Assembly: GCF_036002945.1 (NCBI RefSeq)
Contig: NZ_CP108529.1
Coordinates: forward strand, 1,736,001 to 1,800,000
Origin: Streptomyces sp. NBC_01224
GTDB taxonomy: Bacteria > Actinomycetota > Actinomycetes > Streptomycetales > Streptomycetaceae
Length of the DNA: 64,000 nt
Reading direction: 5' to 3'
Shown here: positions 25,104-34,877 of the stretch, piece by piece
How the letters are laid out: the number at the start of each line of letters is the position of its first letter
Numbering within the stretch: the first letter of the stretch is position 1
Notes under the pieces: generated by a model
Databases searched by the model: none
Told to the model about the DNA's origin: nothing
Seen by the model: only the letters and a program-made list of their open reading frames with translations
Position numbers and translations under genes: made by a program

Positions 25104-26437
25104 GAACACGGCACTTCACGCGTTGGGCAGCGGTTGCAGGGGCAGGCGCATCAATGGTTCTTCTCGCCGCATGCAGCTCCGGTACCACATCGTCCGACCA
25201 GGCGGTCAGTGTGTGGATTCAGAACGGCGCCCAGTCCAAGGCGATCCAGAGTTTCCTCGAGGAGTGGGGCAAGGACAACCACACCGAGATCGAGGTTACG
25301 GTTCAGGCTTCGGACTCCTACCTCGACGCGCTCCAGCTGGCGCTCAAGACCGGCAAGGGCCCCGATGTCTTCGATGCCTCGAATGCGCAGGCGCTGGCCC
25401 CGGCGGGGTTCCTCAAGCCGCTCGACGATGTCTTGAGCGGTGACGACCTGGCGGCATACGAGAGCGCGCTCCAGAAGCCGTCGCCGTACATCTACAACGA
25501 CAAGACATACGCGGTTCCCACCACCGCCGATACGACCAGGCTCGCCTACAACAAAGACATCTTCGCCAAGGCCGGTCTCGACCCGGAGAAGCCGCCGACA
25601 ACCTTCTCCGAAGTGACGTCAGCCTGTGCGGCCATCGAAGCAAGCGGCCAAGGCGCCTACTGTTTCGGTCTCCCGCTCAAGTGGGTTGGTTGGGCCAGTT
25701 GGATGCTGGACCCCGCCATCACGAACAGCGATGCCGACCTCACGGGCAAGGGCATCTTCAACGTGAACGCACAGGAGTATCAGAGCGAGAAGTACAAGCC
25801 CGGTGTCGAGCTGTACCGGGAACTCATCGCGAAGAAATGGGCATACCCGGGAGCGAGCTCTCTGGAGAACGACGCCATGAGGGCGGCATTCTCGAACGGT
25901 AAGATCGGGATGTTCATCTCCACTTCATGGGATGTCGGGGTGCTCAACGAGACCAACGCGACGAAGGTCGATTGGGCTGCTGCCGCAGTGCCGGCTCCAG
26001 ACAAAACGAAGCCGGTCCGTCAGGCCATGAACGCGGGCACGCCCTACGCCATCAATGCTGCGAGTGAGAACGCGGCCGACGCCGCGAAAGTGCTCAAGAC
26101 GCTCATCGGTTCCGACCTCAACGCGGAACTCGGCAAGACTGGGCTGACCTTCCCGATCCGTAAAGATGCGGCCGCGACCGCAGAGGCATCCGCGACCTGG
26201 CCCCAGTACTCTGATTATACACCGTCAAAGTCCGATGAGGTGTGGTCCGTCGCTCCGACGGCGCTCTTGAATGTGCAGGGTGAGAACTTCCGGGATTCCC
26301 TCGCGCGCCTGATTCTCGGCACCGAGGACATCGATTCGGGGCTCGCGACCGTCGCGAAGACCTACAACAGCGCATTCAAGGATGCCGTGGACGCCGGTCA
26401 GATTGACGTGAAGAACTTCTCGCGCGCCAATTCCTGA
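25100..26437 (+). CDS. Sugar-binding lipoprotein of ABC importer (family 1)
   Basis: A 445-residue extracellular solute-binding protein (SBP_bac_1 type). It opens with a lipoprotein signal peptide and lipobox VLLAAC, with the lipidated Cys at about 25. The mature part shows family features: GKGPDVFDASNAQALAPAGF, YAVPTTADTTRLAYNKDIFA and FSNGKIGMFISTSWDVGVLN. It ends the four-gene importer operon, overlapping the DUF624-like gene by 4 bp. It would capture an oligosaccharide released outside the cell. An IS630 relic begins about 30 bp downstream. Confidence 0.92.
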   Translation: MRTRHFTRWAAVAGAGASMVLLAACSSGTTSSDQAVSVWIQNGAQSKAIQSFLEEWGKDNHTEIEVTVQASDSYLDALQLALKTGKGPDVFDASNAQALAPAGFLKPLDDVLSGDDLAAYESALQKPSPYIYNDKTYAVPTTADTTRLAYNKDIFAKAGLDPEKPPTTFSEVTSACAAIEASGQGAYCFGLPLKWVGWASWMLDPAITNSDADLTGKGIFNVNAQEYQSEKYKPGVELYRELIAKKWAYPGASSLENDAMRAAFSNGKIGMFISTSWDVGVLNETNATKVDWAAAAVPAPDKTKPVRQAMNAGTPYAINAASENAADAAKVLKTLIGSDLNAELGKTGLTFPIRKDAAATAEASATWPQYSDYTPSKSDEVWSVAPTALLNVQGENFRDSLARLILGTEDIDSGLATVAKTYNSAFKDAVDAGQIDVKNFSRANS

Positions 26438-26469
26438 GGTTTTGAGGGTGGTGTCGGTGTGGTGAACGT

Positions 26470-27290
26470 CAGTCCGGCCCCGGCCAGGGCATACGTCGAC
26501 GAGTCGGTGCTGGAGTTGGAGGTGTCTGAGGCCTCGGGGAGCGTTCGGATGAGGTGGTCCGGGTCCTCGAAGGCGGAGTTCGCCGTCGGGCCGCCCCGAA
26601 GAAGTACGCGACGGGGTTGAGGTCCGGAGCATGCGAGGGCGGCTGGAAGACGCTGAGCCGGTCGTGTTCGGCCGCGTACTTCCTCATGCCGGCTGCGCGA
26701 TGGGTGTTGAGGTTCTCCCGGACCACCACGATCGGTCCGCCGAGCCGGATGTGCGCGCGGACCAGCAGGTCGCGGTAGTCGGTCCAGGCACCGAGCGCCG
26801 CCTCGGCGCCTTACCTGCGTCCACATCTCCTCTCCCACAAGCTCACCGCCTGTCAGTCCCGTTCCAGAGCCCTGCGCGCCGGCACCTGCCGTGACCAGCC
26901 GGCCTTTTCAGTAGCCGCCACACAGTCGCCACCGACACACTCACCCGGAAACGGCGGTCGATCACCGCCTGAACCCGGCCCGTAGGTGCACCACTGAAAT
27001 TTTCGAGGCCACGGGCGACCGGGCCCTTGCCCAGTTCTCCTTCCAGCACCGCAAATTGGGCATCCGAGATCCTCGGCACCTTCACAGGCCGAGCGGAACG
27101 CAGGGCCTGCGGACCACCCTCCCGCCGAGCTCGACGTCAGCGTTCCACCGAACGCTCGCTCACCCGCAACTCCTGAGCGATCACCGCGGTTTTCTCATCC
27201 GCCGCGAACCGCCCGCCTGCCTCAGCCGCACCTGTTCGCGAAGCGCCCGCCGCTCAGCAGTCAGGCGTCCACCCTCCGCGTACGGCATCC
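26470..27290 (-). pseudogene. IS630-family transposase relic
   Basis: Two recognisable parts remain in different frames. The N-terminal HTH part reads KVPRISDAQFAVLEGELGKG and FRVSVSVATVWRLLKR (26843-27079). The C-terminal DDE part reads VVRENLNTHRAAGMRKYAAE and HDRLSVFQPPSHAPDLNPVA (about 26570-26729), with the family's NLNTH and PDLNP motifs. The middle is scrambled. It separates the importer operon from the glycosidase-esterase operon. Confidence 0.7.
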
Positions 27291-27539
27291 CACCCGCATA
27301 CCGCAGGGATCACCAATAGTCGTCACCACCCGACGGCAATGCGACAGCGCAGCAGCAGGGCCGGAAGTTCCATATATATATCGCAGCTGGGCTGCACGAA
27401 GAGCCTGAACGCCTCCGTCGCAGCCCGGCTTGCACCCAGCCCAGGCCGCACGCCCGGCCGGATCGTGCGGGCGAGGGCTCAGCCGGGTCGGCAGCACCGC
27501 TGCGCATCAACACCTGTTCGAGACAAGGGAGTCGAGATC

Positions 27540-30500
27540 ATGGAAGCATCACGCAGAACAGTTATCAAAGCAGGGCTGGCGGGTGCCGGCGCGGCACTCA
27601 TCTCGGTGAATGGAGCGCCAGGGCGTGCGTCCGCGGCAAACGCGAGTGCCGGGGAGCCGCTCACCGTGAGCATCGACCCGGGTACTGCTGCCCCCCTTGC
27701 GCCGAACTTCGGCGGTTACAACCCCGACTTCCAGGTGGTCGGAATGAATTTCGGGGATCCGCAGGCAGCGAGTCTTGCGAGAGAACTCCGCACCGGAACA
27801 CTCCGGTACCCCTCCGGCACGGATTCGGACTACTTCGACCTTCGCAGTGGAGACGTGCGCCCGGAGTGGGCCGCACAGTTCTTCGGCAAGATGACAGCAT
27901 TCGACACGTCGCAGGACGATGCACAGGTCATCGGCGCCAAGCCGGATCTGCATCGCCTCGCGGGCTACAAGGCCCTGCTCGACGACGTTCAGGCCGACAC
28001 GGTGATCATCATCAACGGTTTCACCGACACCCCGGAATCCGCCGCTGCAGTCGCCGGCTACTGCCTGGCCAACAACATCAGGGTCGCGGCATTCGAGCTG
28101 AGCAACGAAGGGTGGCTGCTGCCGACCTTCTTCATGGACGCGACGGACTACGCCACGCGAATGAAGCCGTACTACGACGCCATCAAGGCGGTTGATCCCG
28201 CCGCCCAGGTGAACGTCATGTTCTCGCAAGGCGAGGCCCCGGCGTGGGATCAGGCGCTGGGCGCCTACCCGGACAAGTACTGGGACGGGATCTCCTTCCA
28301 CATGTACGGCGGCGGTGATCGATACAGCACGTTCGACGACGCAGCGAAAGACCTCAACACCCGCCTCGCCGACCGTACGAACTCCTACATCGACAGCTAT
28401 TATCTCGCCAAGGGCCGCCCGGACATGCGTGTGTTCGTCAGCGAGTTCAACTCGACTCCAAGCACAATGACTGCCCTGTCAACATCCGGAATCATCCGCA
28501 CGCTGTACAACGGGATCTTCGCGGCTGAATTCGTCACACGGCTCTCGGCGCATCCGAATGTCGATCGAGTCATGCTGCACGGTTTGGTGCAGTTCGGCAC
28601 CACCTTCACCAAGCCCTACCTCGACACGATGAAGTCCGTCTACGAACGCGGCGAGACTCTGGACACCGCCGGCTTCGAGTACGGGATCGTCAGACACGGC
28701 TCTGCGCTGGCCCTCGCCGTGTGCCTCGACGCAATCAATCGGAGTTCACACACTCTCACCACCTCCACTTCCGAGGCTGTCGTCACCGTGCCGAAGCATG
28801 GTGGAACAGTTCCGGCCGTGCACACGCAGGCGTATGTCGGACTCGACGGATACGACTCGCTCGTGATCACGAACAAGTCGGCCACCGCGCATTCGCTCAC
28901 TCTCCAGTGGGGCGGCGTGACGCTGCCCGGTCCGTTCGACACTCTGTTCATAAGCTCGGACGACCCCCGTGCGGAGAACACAGCCGCCGTGCCGGGCTCC
29001 ATCGTCATGACCGAGGGAAGCGTATCCGGCGTCGTGGCGGTGCCGGCGTACTGCGTGATGAGGGTGCGCTGGAAGCGGACCCGCACAAGTCTTGACCCGG
29101 CTCTCGTCACTCGCAACGGAGCCAATATCCTCAGCGCCCGGCCGAACGGCAGACGCGTCAAAGTGGCATGGACCCCTGCCCTCGGCACCGGTGACTATCT
29201 CGTACTCTGCCGGGACGCAAACGGAACCGTTGTGAGACGTCGAGTGACGAGGAAGACCGAAGCGACCTTCGCCGGGCTTGCGTTGGGCAAGGCCTATGAG
29301 TTCACTGTTGCGCCACTGGCCAAGAAGCGACAAGGCACCGCATCACAACCCTGTCATGTGCTCCTCGCCGCACCCGCCGCCCCGCTTCTTGAGGCGGCGG
29401 CGCCCGGCGATGGCTCCGTCAACGTGTCGTGGCAGCCCGTTGTCGGGGCGAACAGCTATATCGTGCGTCACGGTGCTGTCGGAAATGAGAACACCATCGA
29501 TGCCGGCAACGCGATCGGCCTGCGCGTGCGTGGCATCGCGAACGGCGAGGCGCGCACATTCACGGTGCATGCGGTGAACGGCTACGGCGAGTCTTCGGCA
29601 TCCAACGCCCTGGTGGCGACCCCCAGTGCGGATGTGCCCTACGCGCCACACACCGTGCTCGCGGCTGCCGGGAACGGTGGCACCGCGGTGTGGTGGAAGC
29701 CGTCGTACAAGCGCATCGCGAGCTCGAACCTGGAGAGTGGCTCCGCCGATTGGGCCCTGAGCGGCCCGTGGGAGGTCGTGAGCCTGCCGGGGGCTGACGG
29801 TCCACTCGCCAACGGAATCGGGATGTCGAAGCGGCTCGCCATCAGTGGTTCCGGCACGGCTCTGTTCGGTCCTGACGTTGTCGCGAACCACTTCGTCGGT
29901 GCTGAACTCGCGTTCTCACAACCCTTGTCCGGCTCGGCCGGACTCGTGCTCCGATACTCGGACGCCGCCAACTACCTGTTCGCCGTTTTCGACTTCGTGA
30001 CGACGAAGCACAGCATCGGCCGCGTACTCAACGGCGAGACGACGATTCTCGGCTCGACTCCCGCGATCACCGACCCGTATGCGATGCCGACAGCCGGACG
30101 ACAGGTCACCTATCGCTTCGAACTCAACGCAGCGACGCTCGCACTCTTCCGCGACGGCAGCGAAGTGCTCCGGGTGAGCTCAGGCAGCCTCCAGGAATCC
30201 GCACCGGGCCGCGCCGGTGTCATCTCCAACGGATCGTCCGTGAACGTTGATCGCCTGCACGTCGAGGCAGACACCGCGACCGGTTTTGATGTGCTCCGTG
30301 CCGAGGGTCCAGCCGGTCCGTACGCCGTCGTTGCAAGCAACCATCCGGACCAGAGTCTGGTCGACACGGCGAGCTCCAGTGCAGACAACTACTACAAGGT
30401 CGTTGCCGTAACCGGCGAAGTCCGATCAGCCGATGCCTCGCACCCCGCTCCGTCCCGACTCAAGAACGTCGCGCGTGACGCGACGATCACGGCGAGCTCC

Positions 30501-30890
30501 ACCCTCGCCGGCACCGCCACCGCGAAGCTCGTCGACGGCATCACAAACCTGGACTCGAGCCGGTGGGTTTCCCAACCCGGCGAGCCGCACGACCTCGAGT
30601 TCGCCTGGTCGAGCGCGAAGACAATCGGTCGGGTGTGCGTGCACACAGGGTTCATGGCCAACCGAGGATTCCAAGTGGCGGATTTCGAGGTGCAACAGTG
30701 GGACGGCGCCACGTGGCAAACCGTCACCGCAGTTGCCGACAGTGATCGGGATGTCTACGTGGGGACCTTCAACGACCTCTCCTTCGTTCCTGTCACGACG
30801 AAGCGTGTGCGATTGCACATCACGAAAGCATGTGCGGCACCCGGGTACACAAATGCACGCGTTCTCGAAGTGGAGATCTACGGAAAATGA
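27540..30890 (+). CDS. Secreted multidomain glycosidase (clan GH-A-like) with FnIII and discoidin modules
   Basis: A 1116-residue exported protein. The N-terminus has a twin-arginine signal (ASRRTVIKAG, then a hydrophobic Ala/Gly stretch), so it is probably exported folded through Tat. Residues about 40-520 resemble a TIM-barrel glycosidase of clan GH-A (GH39/GH51/GH79-like), with candidate acid/base Glu190 in ELSNEGWL and nucleophile Glu302 in VSEFNS. Fibronectin-III-like modules follow (about 520-690), then a LamG/concanavalin-like region (about 720-890) and a C-terminal F5/8 discoidin module (about 970-1116, NVARDATITASSTLAGTATA). The exact GH family is not certain. ATG 27540 follows AAGGGAG. 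A CATATATATAT run lies about 165 bp upstream. The gene overlaps the esterase by 4 bp. Confidence 0.75.
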   Translation: MEASRRTVIKAGLAGAGAALISVNGAPGRASAANASAGEPLTVSIDPGTAAPLAPNFGGYNPDFQVVGMNFGDPQAASLARELRTGTLRYPSGTDSDYFDLRSGDVRPEWAAQFFGKMTAFDTSQDDAQVIGAKPDLHRLAGYKALLDDVQADTVIIINGFTDTPESAAAVAGYCLANNIRVAAFELSNEGWLLPTFFMDATDYATRMKPYYDAIKAVDPAAQVNVMFSQGEAPAWDQALGAYPDKYWDGISFHMYGGGDRYSTFDDAAKDLNTRLADRTNSYIDSYYLAKGRPDMRVFVSEFNSTPSTMTALSTSGIIRTLYNGIFAAEFVTRLSAHPNVDRVMLHGLVQFGTTFTKPYLDTMKSVYERGETLDTAGFEYGIVRHGSALALAVCLDAINRSSHTLTTSTSEAVVTVPKHGGTVPAVHTQAYVGLDGYDSLVITNKSATAHSLTLQWGGVTLPGPFDTLFISSDDPRAENTAAVPGSIVMTEGSVSGVVAVPAYCVMRVRWKRTRTSLDPALVTRNGANILSARPNGRRVKVAWTPALGTGDYLVLCRDANGTVVRRRVTRKTEATFAGLALGKAYEFTVAPLAKKRQGTASQPCHVLLAAPAAPLLEAAAPGDGSVNVSWQPVVGANSYIVRHGAVGNENTIDAGNAIGLRVRGIANGEARTFTVHAVNGYGESSASNALVATPSADVPYAPHTVLAAAGNGGTAVWWKPSYKRIASSNLESGSADWALSGPWEVVSLPGADGPLANGIGMSKRLAISGSGTALFGPDVVANHFVGAELAFSQPLSGSAGLVLRYSDAANYLFAVFDFVTTKHSIGRVLNGETTILGSTPAITDPYAMPTAGRQVTYRFELNAATLALFRDGSEVLRVSSGSLQESAPGRAGVISNGSSVNVDRLHVEADTATGFDVLRAEGPAGPYAVVASNHPDQSLVDTASSSADNYYKVVAVTGEVRSADASHPAPSRLKNVARDATITASSTLAGTATAKLVDGITNLDSSRWVSQPGEPHDLEFAWSSAKTIGRVCVHTGFMANRGFQVADFEVQQWDGATWQTVTAVADSDRDVYVGTFNDLSFVPVTTKRVRLHITKACAAPGYTNARVLEVEIYGK

Positions 30891-31858
30891 CCCAGGCCCG
30901 CCTTACCCACCCGATGACCCCAGTGAGTCGAGAGCATGACGAGGCGGCTTCCTCCGCCGACTTCGACGACTTCTGGGAAAAGACACTTGCCGAGGCACGC
31001 AGCTTCGAGCTCAGCGTCCGAATCGACCGCATCGACTCGCCGGTGAAGACCATCGATGTGTTCGACGTGTCCTTCTCCGGCTTTCAGGGTGAAGCGGTCA
31101 AGGGCTGGCTCCGCAAGCCGAAAGGGCTGTCGGAACAGGCCGGGGCCGTCGTTGAGTTCGTGGGCTATGGCAATGGGCGCGGCGAGCACATCGACAACCT
31201 GCTGTGGTCTTCGGCCGGATACGCGCACCTCACGATGGACACCCGCGGGCAGGGGAGCGTGCACAGCCTCGGGCACACCGCCGACCCCCATGGATCGGGT
31301 CCGTCTGTCCCCGGTTTCGCATCGCGGGGCATCACGGACCCGTCCGACTACTACTACCGTCGGCTCATTGTCGACGCCGTCCGTGCGGTCGACGCGATGC
31401 GGAGTCTCGACGGGATCGATCCGTCGCGTGTTGCGCTCTTCGGGGCAAGCCAAGGCGGCGGAGTCGCGCTCGCAGTCGCGGGCCTGGTCCCCGATCTCGC
31501 TGCGGTCGTGGCGAAGGTCCCGTTCCTGTGCGACATCCCGCGTGCGCTCACCCTCGCGGAATCCGGGCCATACATGGAGATCGTGAAATGGTTGGAGACC
31601 CATGTCCACCGAGAACAAGAGGCGATGCGCGCCTTGTCATATGTGGATGCGGTCAACTTCGGCCCCCGCGCGACAGCGCCGGCGCTCTTCTCTGCCGGGC
31701 TACGCGACACAGTGTGTCCGGCGCCGACGGTCGCCAGTGCATTTGACGCGTATGCGGGCGGCAAGGAGCTTCGCATCTGGAAGTACGGCGGCCATGGAGG
31801 CGGCGGCAGCACAGAGGACCTTGAAGTCTTGCGCTTTCTCGACGCCCACCTCGGCTGA
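30887..31858 (+). CDS. Acetyl-xylan-esterase-like deacetylase (CE7)
   Basis: A 323-residue alpha/beta hydrolase of the AXE1/CE7 family, which removes acetyl groups from oligosaccharides and cephalosporins, usually in the cytoplasm as a hexamer. The family's RGQGS motif is present (MDTRGQGSVHSLGHT). The catalytic triad is visible as Ser in FGASQGGGVAL, Asp in GLRDTVCPAPT and His in KYGGHGGGG. Length is normal. It has no signal peptide and overlaps the secreted glycosidase gene by 4 bp. It implies that the imported glycan is acetylated. Confidence 0.9.
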   Translation: MTQARLTHPMTPVSREHDEAASSADFDDFWEKTLAEARSFELSVRIDRIDSPVKTIDVFDVSFSGFQGEAVKGWLRKPKGLSEQAGAVVEFVGYGNGRGEHIDNLLWSSAGYAHLTMDTRGQGSVHSLGHTADPHGSGPSVPGFASRGITDPSDYYYRRLIVDAVRAVDAMRSLDGIDPSRVALFGASQGGGVALAVAGLVPDLAAVVAKVPFLCDIPRALTLAESGPYMEIVKWLETHVHREQEAMRALSYVDAVNFGPRATAPALFSAGLRDTVCPAPTVASAFDAYAGGKELRIWKYGGHGGGGSTEDLEVLRFLDAHLG

Positions 31859-31960
31859 GAGTGACTTCGCCACCAGGCTTTCTTCCCGTGTTCGGAGGGC
31901 CTGCCTACCCGGTAATCGCCGTTCACGGGCAGCGATTCAGATACCCCGCTCACCTCAAAA

Positions 31961-31999
31961 GCCGCCGTCCGCGATCACCGTGGTGCGGCCGACGGCGGC
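31961..31999 (+). terminator. Terminator at the end of the glycan island
   Basis: GCCGCCGTC (31961-31969), preceded by AAAA, pairs with GACGGCGGC (31991-31999), followed by CTTT; an inner CACC/GGTG stem strengthens it. It can work in both directions, ending the esterase transcript and the minus-strand genes downstream. Confidence 0.75.
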
Positions 32000-32113
32000 C
32001 TTTACCGGCTGCCCCTGCTGTGCGGTCTGCGGGACCGGTCCGGGGTGCGGGGTATTCATGTCACTGGCGTCGCTCACTCGCTCCAGGCCAGTGAGCGGTC
32101 TGCCGGCTTCCGG

Positions 32114-32704
32114 TCAGGGGGTCGCCGCAGATACGACATATACGACAGGGTTCATCGGATCGGACATGTTGACGGTGATGTCCTGGGTGGGCCGCGGGTC
32201 CTTGTTGGTATGCGTGGTGCCCGCCCACTCGACGCCGGGGCCGAAGCTCCAGCCCGAGACCTTCTGGTCGCGGTCGCCGATGGTGACCTTGCCGGCCTCC
32301 AGGGCGGCGCGGCCGCTGCCCAGCCGGCTCAGGAACCGGTCGAGCCCGGCGGACGTGGTACGGAACTCCACGTACAGCCGGCTGGCCTTCCAGTTGTTGG
32401 TCTCGTAGTACTGCACGTCCAGGGAGTTGCCGGGCATCGGCAGCTCGAAGATCCGGCGCTGCACCCGGGACGGCCAGCCCTCCCTGAGCCCTTGTACGGA
32501 GGCCTCGGCCTCCTTGTTCTGGCCGGAGCGGCGGCTCTGCCCCGCGGAGATCAGCAGATAGCCGGCCGGGATGCCGATGAGCAGCACGATGATCGTCGCC
32601 GTGATCAGGCGGCGGCGGATCACCCTGCGCCGGTCCTGCGGCGGCTTGTCGTCGTCGGGCGGCGAGGACTGGCGCGGCAGGACGGGGTGCTCGGCTGCGG
32701 TCAT
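32114..32704 (-). CDS. Single-pass membrane protein of unknown function
   Basis: A 196-residue protein: a charged, proline-rich cytoplasmic N-terminus (QSSPPDDDKPPQDRRRVIRR), one membrane helix at about 33-52 (LITATIIVLLIGIPAGYLLI), then an extracellular soluble domain (LPMPGNSLDVQYYETNNWKA, LYVEFRTTSAGLDRFLSRLG). No cysteine lipobox and no catalytic motif. It follows the ROK kinase gene by 14 bp on the same strand and is probably cotranscribed. Function unknown. Confidence 0.75.
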   Translation of the reverse strand: MTAAEHPVLPRQSSPPDDDKPPQDRRRVIRRRLITATIIVLLIGIPAGYLLISAGQSRRSGQNKEAEASVQGLREGWPSRVQRRIFELPMPGNSLDVQYYETNNWKASRLYVEFRTTSAGLDRFLSRLGSGRAALEAGKVTIGDRDQKVSGWSFGPGVEWAGTTHTNKDPRPTQDITVNMSDPMNPVVYVVSAATP

Positions 32705-32718
32705 GTCTGTGGAGATCC

Positions 32719-33882
32719 CTAGGAGGTGCGAGTGTTGCGCGTGTTACGGATGGTGCTCGCGGCCTGGTCGTAGATCTGCGCGTACCGCTCGTACCGCTCG
32801 ACGCGGCGACGGTTGGTACGGCGGAATCTGCGGGCCACCAGCCTGGCGAGGTCGGCGGCGCCGACCATACCTGCCTCCGGGCCGAGCTGCGCCTTTGCGA
32901 TCCGGGCCTCGGGGCGGTAGCCCCGGCCGGTGAGGTGGCGCTTGAAGGCATCCCTGGCGGGGCCGATCAGCAGGTCGTCGGCAGCGCTGACGCCGCCCCC
33001 GATGACGAAGCAGGAGGGGTCGAGCGCGGCGGCCAGATTGGCGATGCCGACGCCGAGCCACTGGCCGATGTCCTGGAGGAGTTCGATACACATCGCATCG
33101 CCCTCGCGGGCCAGTTCGGTGATGAGGGGCCCGGTGATGTCGGGGATGTTCCCCTTGACCCGCTCGATGATCCCGTGCGCCACCGGGGAGTCGGCCGCGG
33201 CCAGCTCCTTCGCCTCGCGGACCAGAGCGTTGCCGGAGCTGTACTGCTCCCAGCAGCCGCGGTTCCCGCAGGGGCAGCGGTGCCCGCCGGGCACCACCTG
33301 CATGTGGCCGAACTCACCGGCGACACCGTACTTGCCGCGCTTGACCTGACCGTCCTCCAGGATCGCGCCGCCGATGCCGGTACCGAGCGTGATCATGACG
33401 AGGTGGTCCTCGCCGCGGCCCGCTCCGAAACGCCACTCCGCCCAGGCGGCGGTGTTGGCGTCGTTGTCGACCATGACGGGGACGACGAGGCGGGAGGCGA
33501 GGGCGTCGCGCAGTGGTTCGTCGCGCCAGGCGAGGTGCGGGGCGAAGAGCACCTTGGAGCGGTCCGCGTCGACCCATCCGGCCGCCCCGATGCCGACGGC
33601 GTGCACATCGTGCCGGTCGGAGAGGTCCAGGACCAGCTCGACGATGGTGTCCTCGACGACCTTGGGGCTCTTGGACTTGTCCGGCGTCTCGGTGCGCAGC
33701 TGCTCCAGGATGTTGCCGTCGGCGTCGACGACGCCGGCCATCACCTTCGTGCCCCCGATGTCGATGCCGACGGTGGGTACCCGCGGCGCCGTGAGGTGCG
33801 AGCGCCGCTCCCGGGTGCCTACGGTCCGCAGGACGGTGGCGCGGGCGGAGCCGCGGTGTGTGAAGTCGCGGTACGTGCTCAT
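32719..33882 (-). CDS. ROK-family sugar kinase (glucokinase-like)
   Basis: A 387-residue ROK protein. The phosphate-binding motif VGIDIGGTKVMAGVVDADGN, catalytic region VMVDNDANTAAWAEWRFGAG with the base Asp, and the zinc motif HRCPCGNRGCWEQY are complete, so it should phosphorylate a hexose with ATP. It lacks the N-terminal HTH of ROK repressors, so it is an enzyme. ATG 33882 is used although homologous sequence begins about 38 residues later, so the true start could be shorter. It lies about 130 bp beyond the sugar ABC genes on the same strand and probably acts on the imported sugar. Confidence 0.9.
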   Translation of the reverse strand: MSTYRDFTHRGSARATVLRTVGTRERRSHLTAPRVPTVGIDIGGTKVMAGVVDADGNILEQLRTETPDKSKSPKVVEDTIVELVLDLSDRHDVHAVGIGAAGWVDADRSKVLFAPHLAWRDEPLRDALASRLVVPVMVDNDANTAAWAEWRFGAGRGEDHLVMITLGTGIGGAILEDGQVKRGKYGVAGEFGHMQVVPGGHRCPCGNRGCWEQYSSGNALVREAKELAAADSPVAHGIIERVKGNIPDITGPLITELAREGDAMCIELLQDIGQWLGVGIANLAAALDPSCFVIGGGVSAADDLLIGPARDAFKRHLTGRGYRPEARIAKAQLGPEAGMVGAADLARLVARRFRRTNRRRVERYERYAQIYDQAASTIRNTRNTRTS

Positions 33883-34016
33883 CGTCCCTGCGGGGTCTGG
33901 GGGGGGCCGGGGGCGGTGCTCCCGGCGGCGGACTGCGCCCGTCGGGCTCGATTCTGCCACTGCCGGGGCACTGCGGCTGGCGGACCGGGTGCTTGAGGGC
34001 CGGTACCGGCCCGGGG

Positions 34017-34877
34017 CTACTGGGGGTCGTCGGCGACCGGGTGGCCGCCCAGATGGGTCGGACCCGGGGCCCGCTCCAGCTCGTGGCTGAGCTCCTCCAG
34101 CTCGCTGCCGCCCGCCATCTGGCGGGTCAGCTCGTCCAGAGTGATGCTCGCCTTGGTGTGGCTGCCGGACATGGCGCCCCGCTTGAGCAGGACGAACCGG
34201 TCACCGACGAGATACGCGTGGTGCGGGTTGTGCGTGATGAGGACCACGCCGAGCCCCGCGTCGCGGGCAGCCGCGACGTACTTGAGGACGACCCCGGACT
34301 GCTTGACGCCGAGCGCGGCGGTGGGCTCGTCCAGGACGAGGACCTTGGCGCCGAAGTAGACGGCCCGCGCGATGGCGACGCACTGGCGCTCGCCGCCGGA
34401 GAGCGTGCCGATCGGCTGGTCGACGTCGCGCAGGTCGATGCCCATGCGCAGCAGCTCGGAGCGGGTCGTCTCGCGCATCAGCCGCACGTCGAGGCGCTTG
34501 AAGGGGCCCGCGCCGGTGGTCGGCTCGGAGCCGAGGAAGAAGTTCCGCCAGACCGGCATCAGGGGGACGACGGCCAGGTCCTGGTAGACCGTGGCGATGC
34601 CGCGGTCGAGGGCGTCGCGCGGGTTGGCGAGGGTGGTCTCCTCGCCCTCGATGAGGAAGGTCCCCGCGTCGTGCCGGTGCAGCCCCGCGATGATCTTGAT
34701 CAGGGTGGACTTGCCGGCGCCGTTGTCACCGAGGACGCAGGAGATCTCCCCCGCGTGCACCTCCAGCGAGACGTCCGTCAGGGCCTTGATGTTGCCGTAG
34801 AACTTGCTGACGTGATCCAGCTCGACGAGCGCCCGGTGGGACGTCTCCCGGTCGGCCGGTGCCTGGGGGGCCGTCAT
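34017..34877 (-). CDS. Sugar ABC transporter ATP-binding protein (CUT2 type)
   Basis: A 286-residue ATPase with Walker [10 protein letters not shown], signature [15 protein letters not shown], Walker [13 protein letters not shown] and the switch His in LITHNPHHA. It has one nucleotide-binding domain, unlike two-domain RbsA/MglA proteins, as in FrcA-like systems. The C-terminus is extended and acidic. It overlaps the permease gene by 4 bp and drives import by the ribose-type system encoded here. Confidence 0.93.
   Translation of the reverse strand: MTAPQAPADRETSHRALVELDHVSKFYGNIKALTDVSLEVHAGEISCVLGDNGAGKSTLIKIIAGLHRHDAGTFLIEGEETTLANPRDALDRGIATVYQDLAVVPLMPVWRNFFLGSEPTTGAGPFKRLDVRLMRETTRSELLRMGIDLRDVDQPIGTLSGGERQCVAIARAVYFGAKVLVLDEPTAALGVKQSGVVLKYVAAARDAGLGVVLITHNPHHAYLVGDRFVLLKRGAMSGSHTKASITLDELTRQMAGGSELEELSHELERAPGPTHLGGHPVADDPQ

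Noticed and set aside
27371..27383. CATATATATAT run as a replication origin or AT-rich unwinding element
   Set aside because: Only about 12 bp, with no iterons or DnaA boxes nearby; more likely promoter-associated or random.
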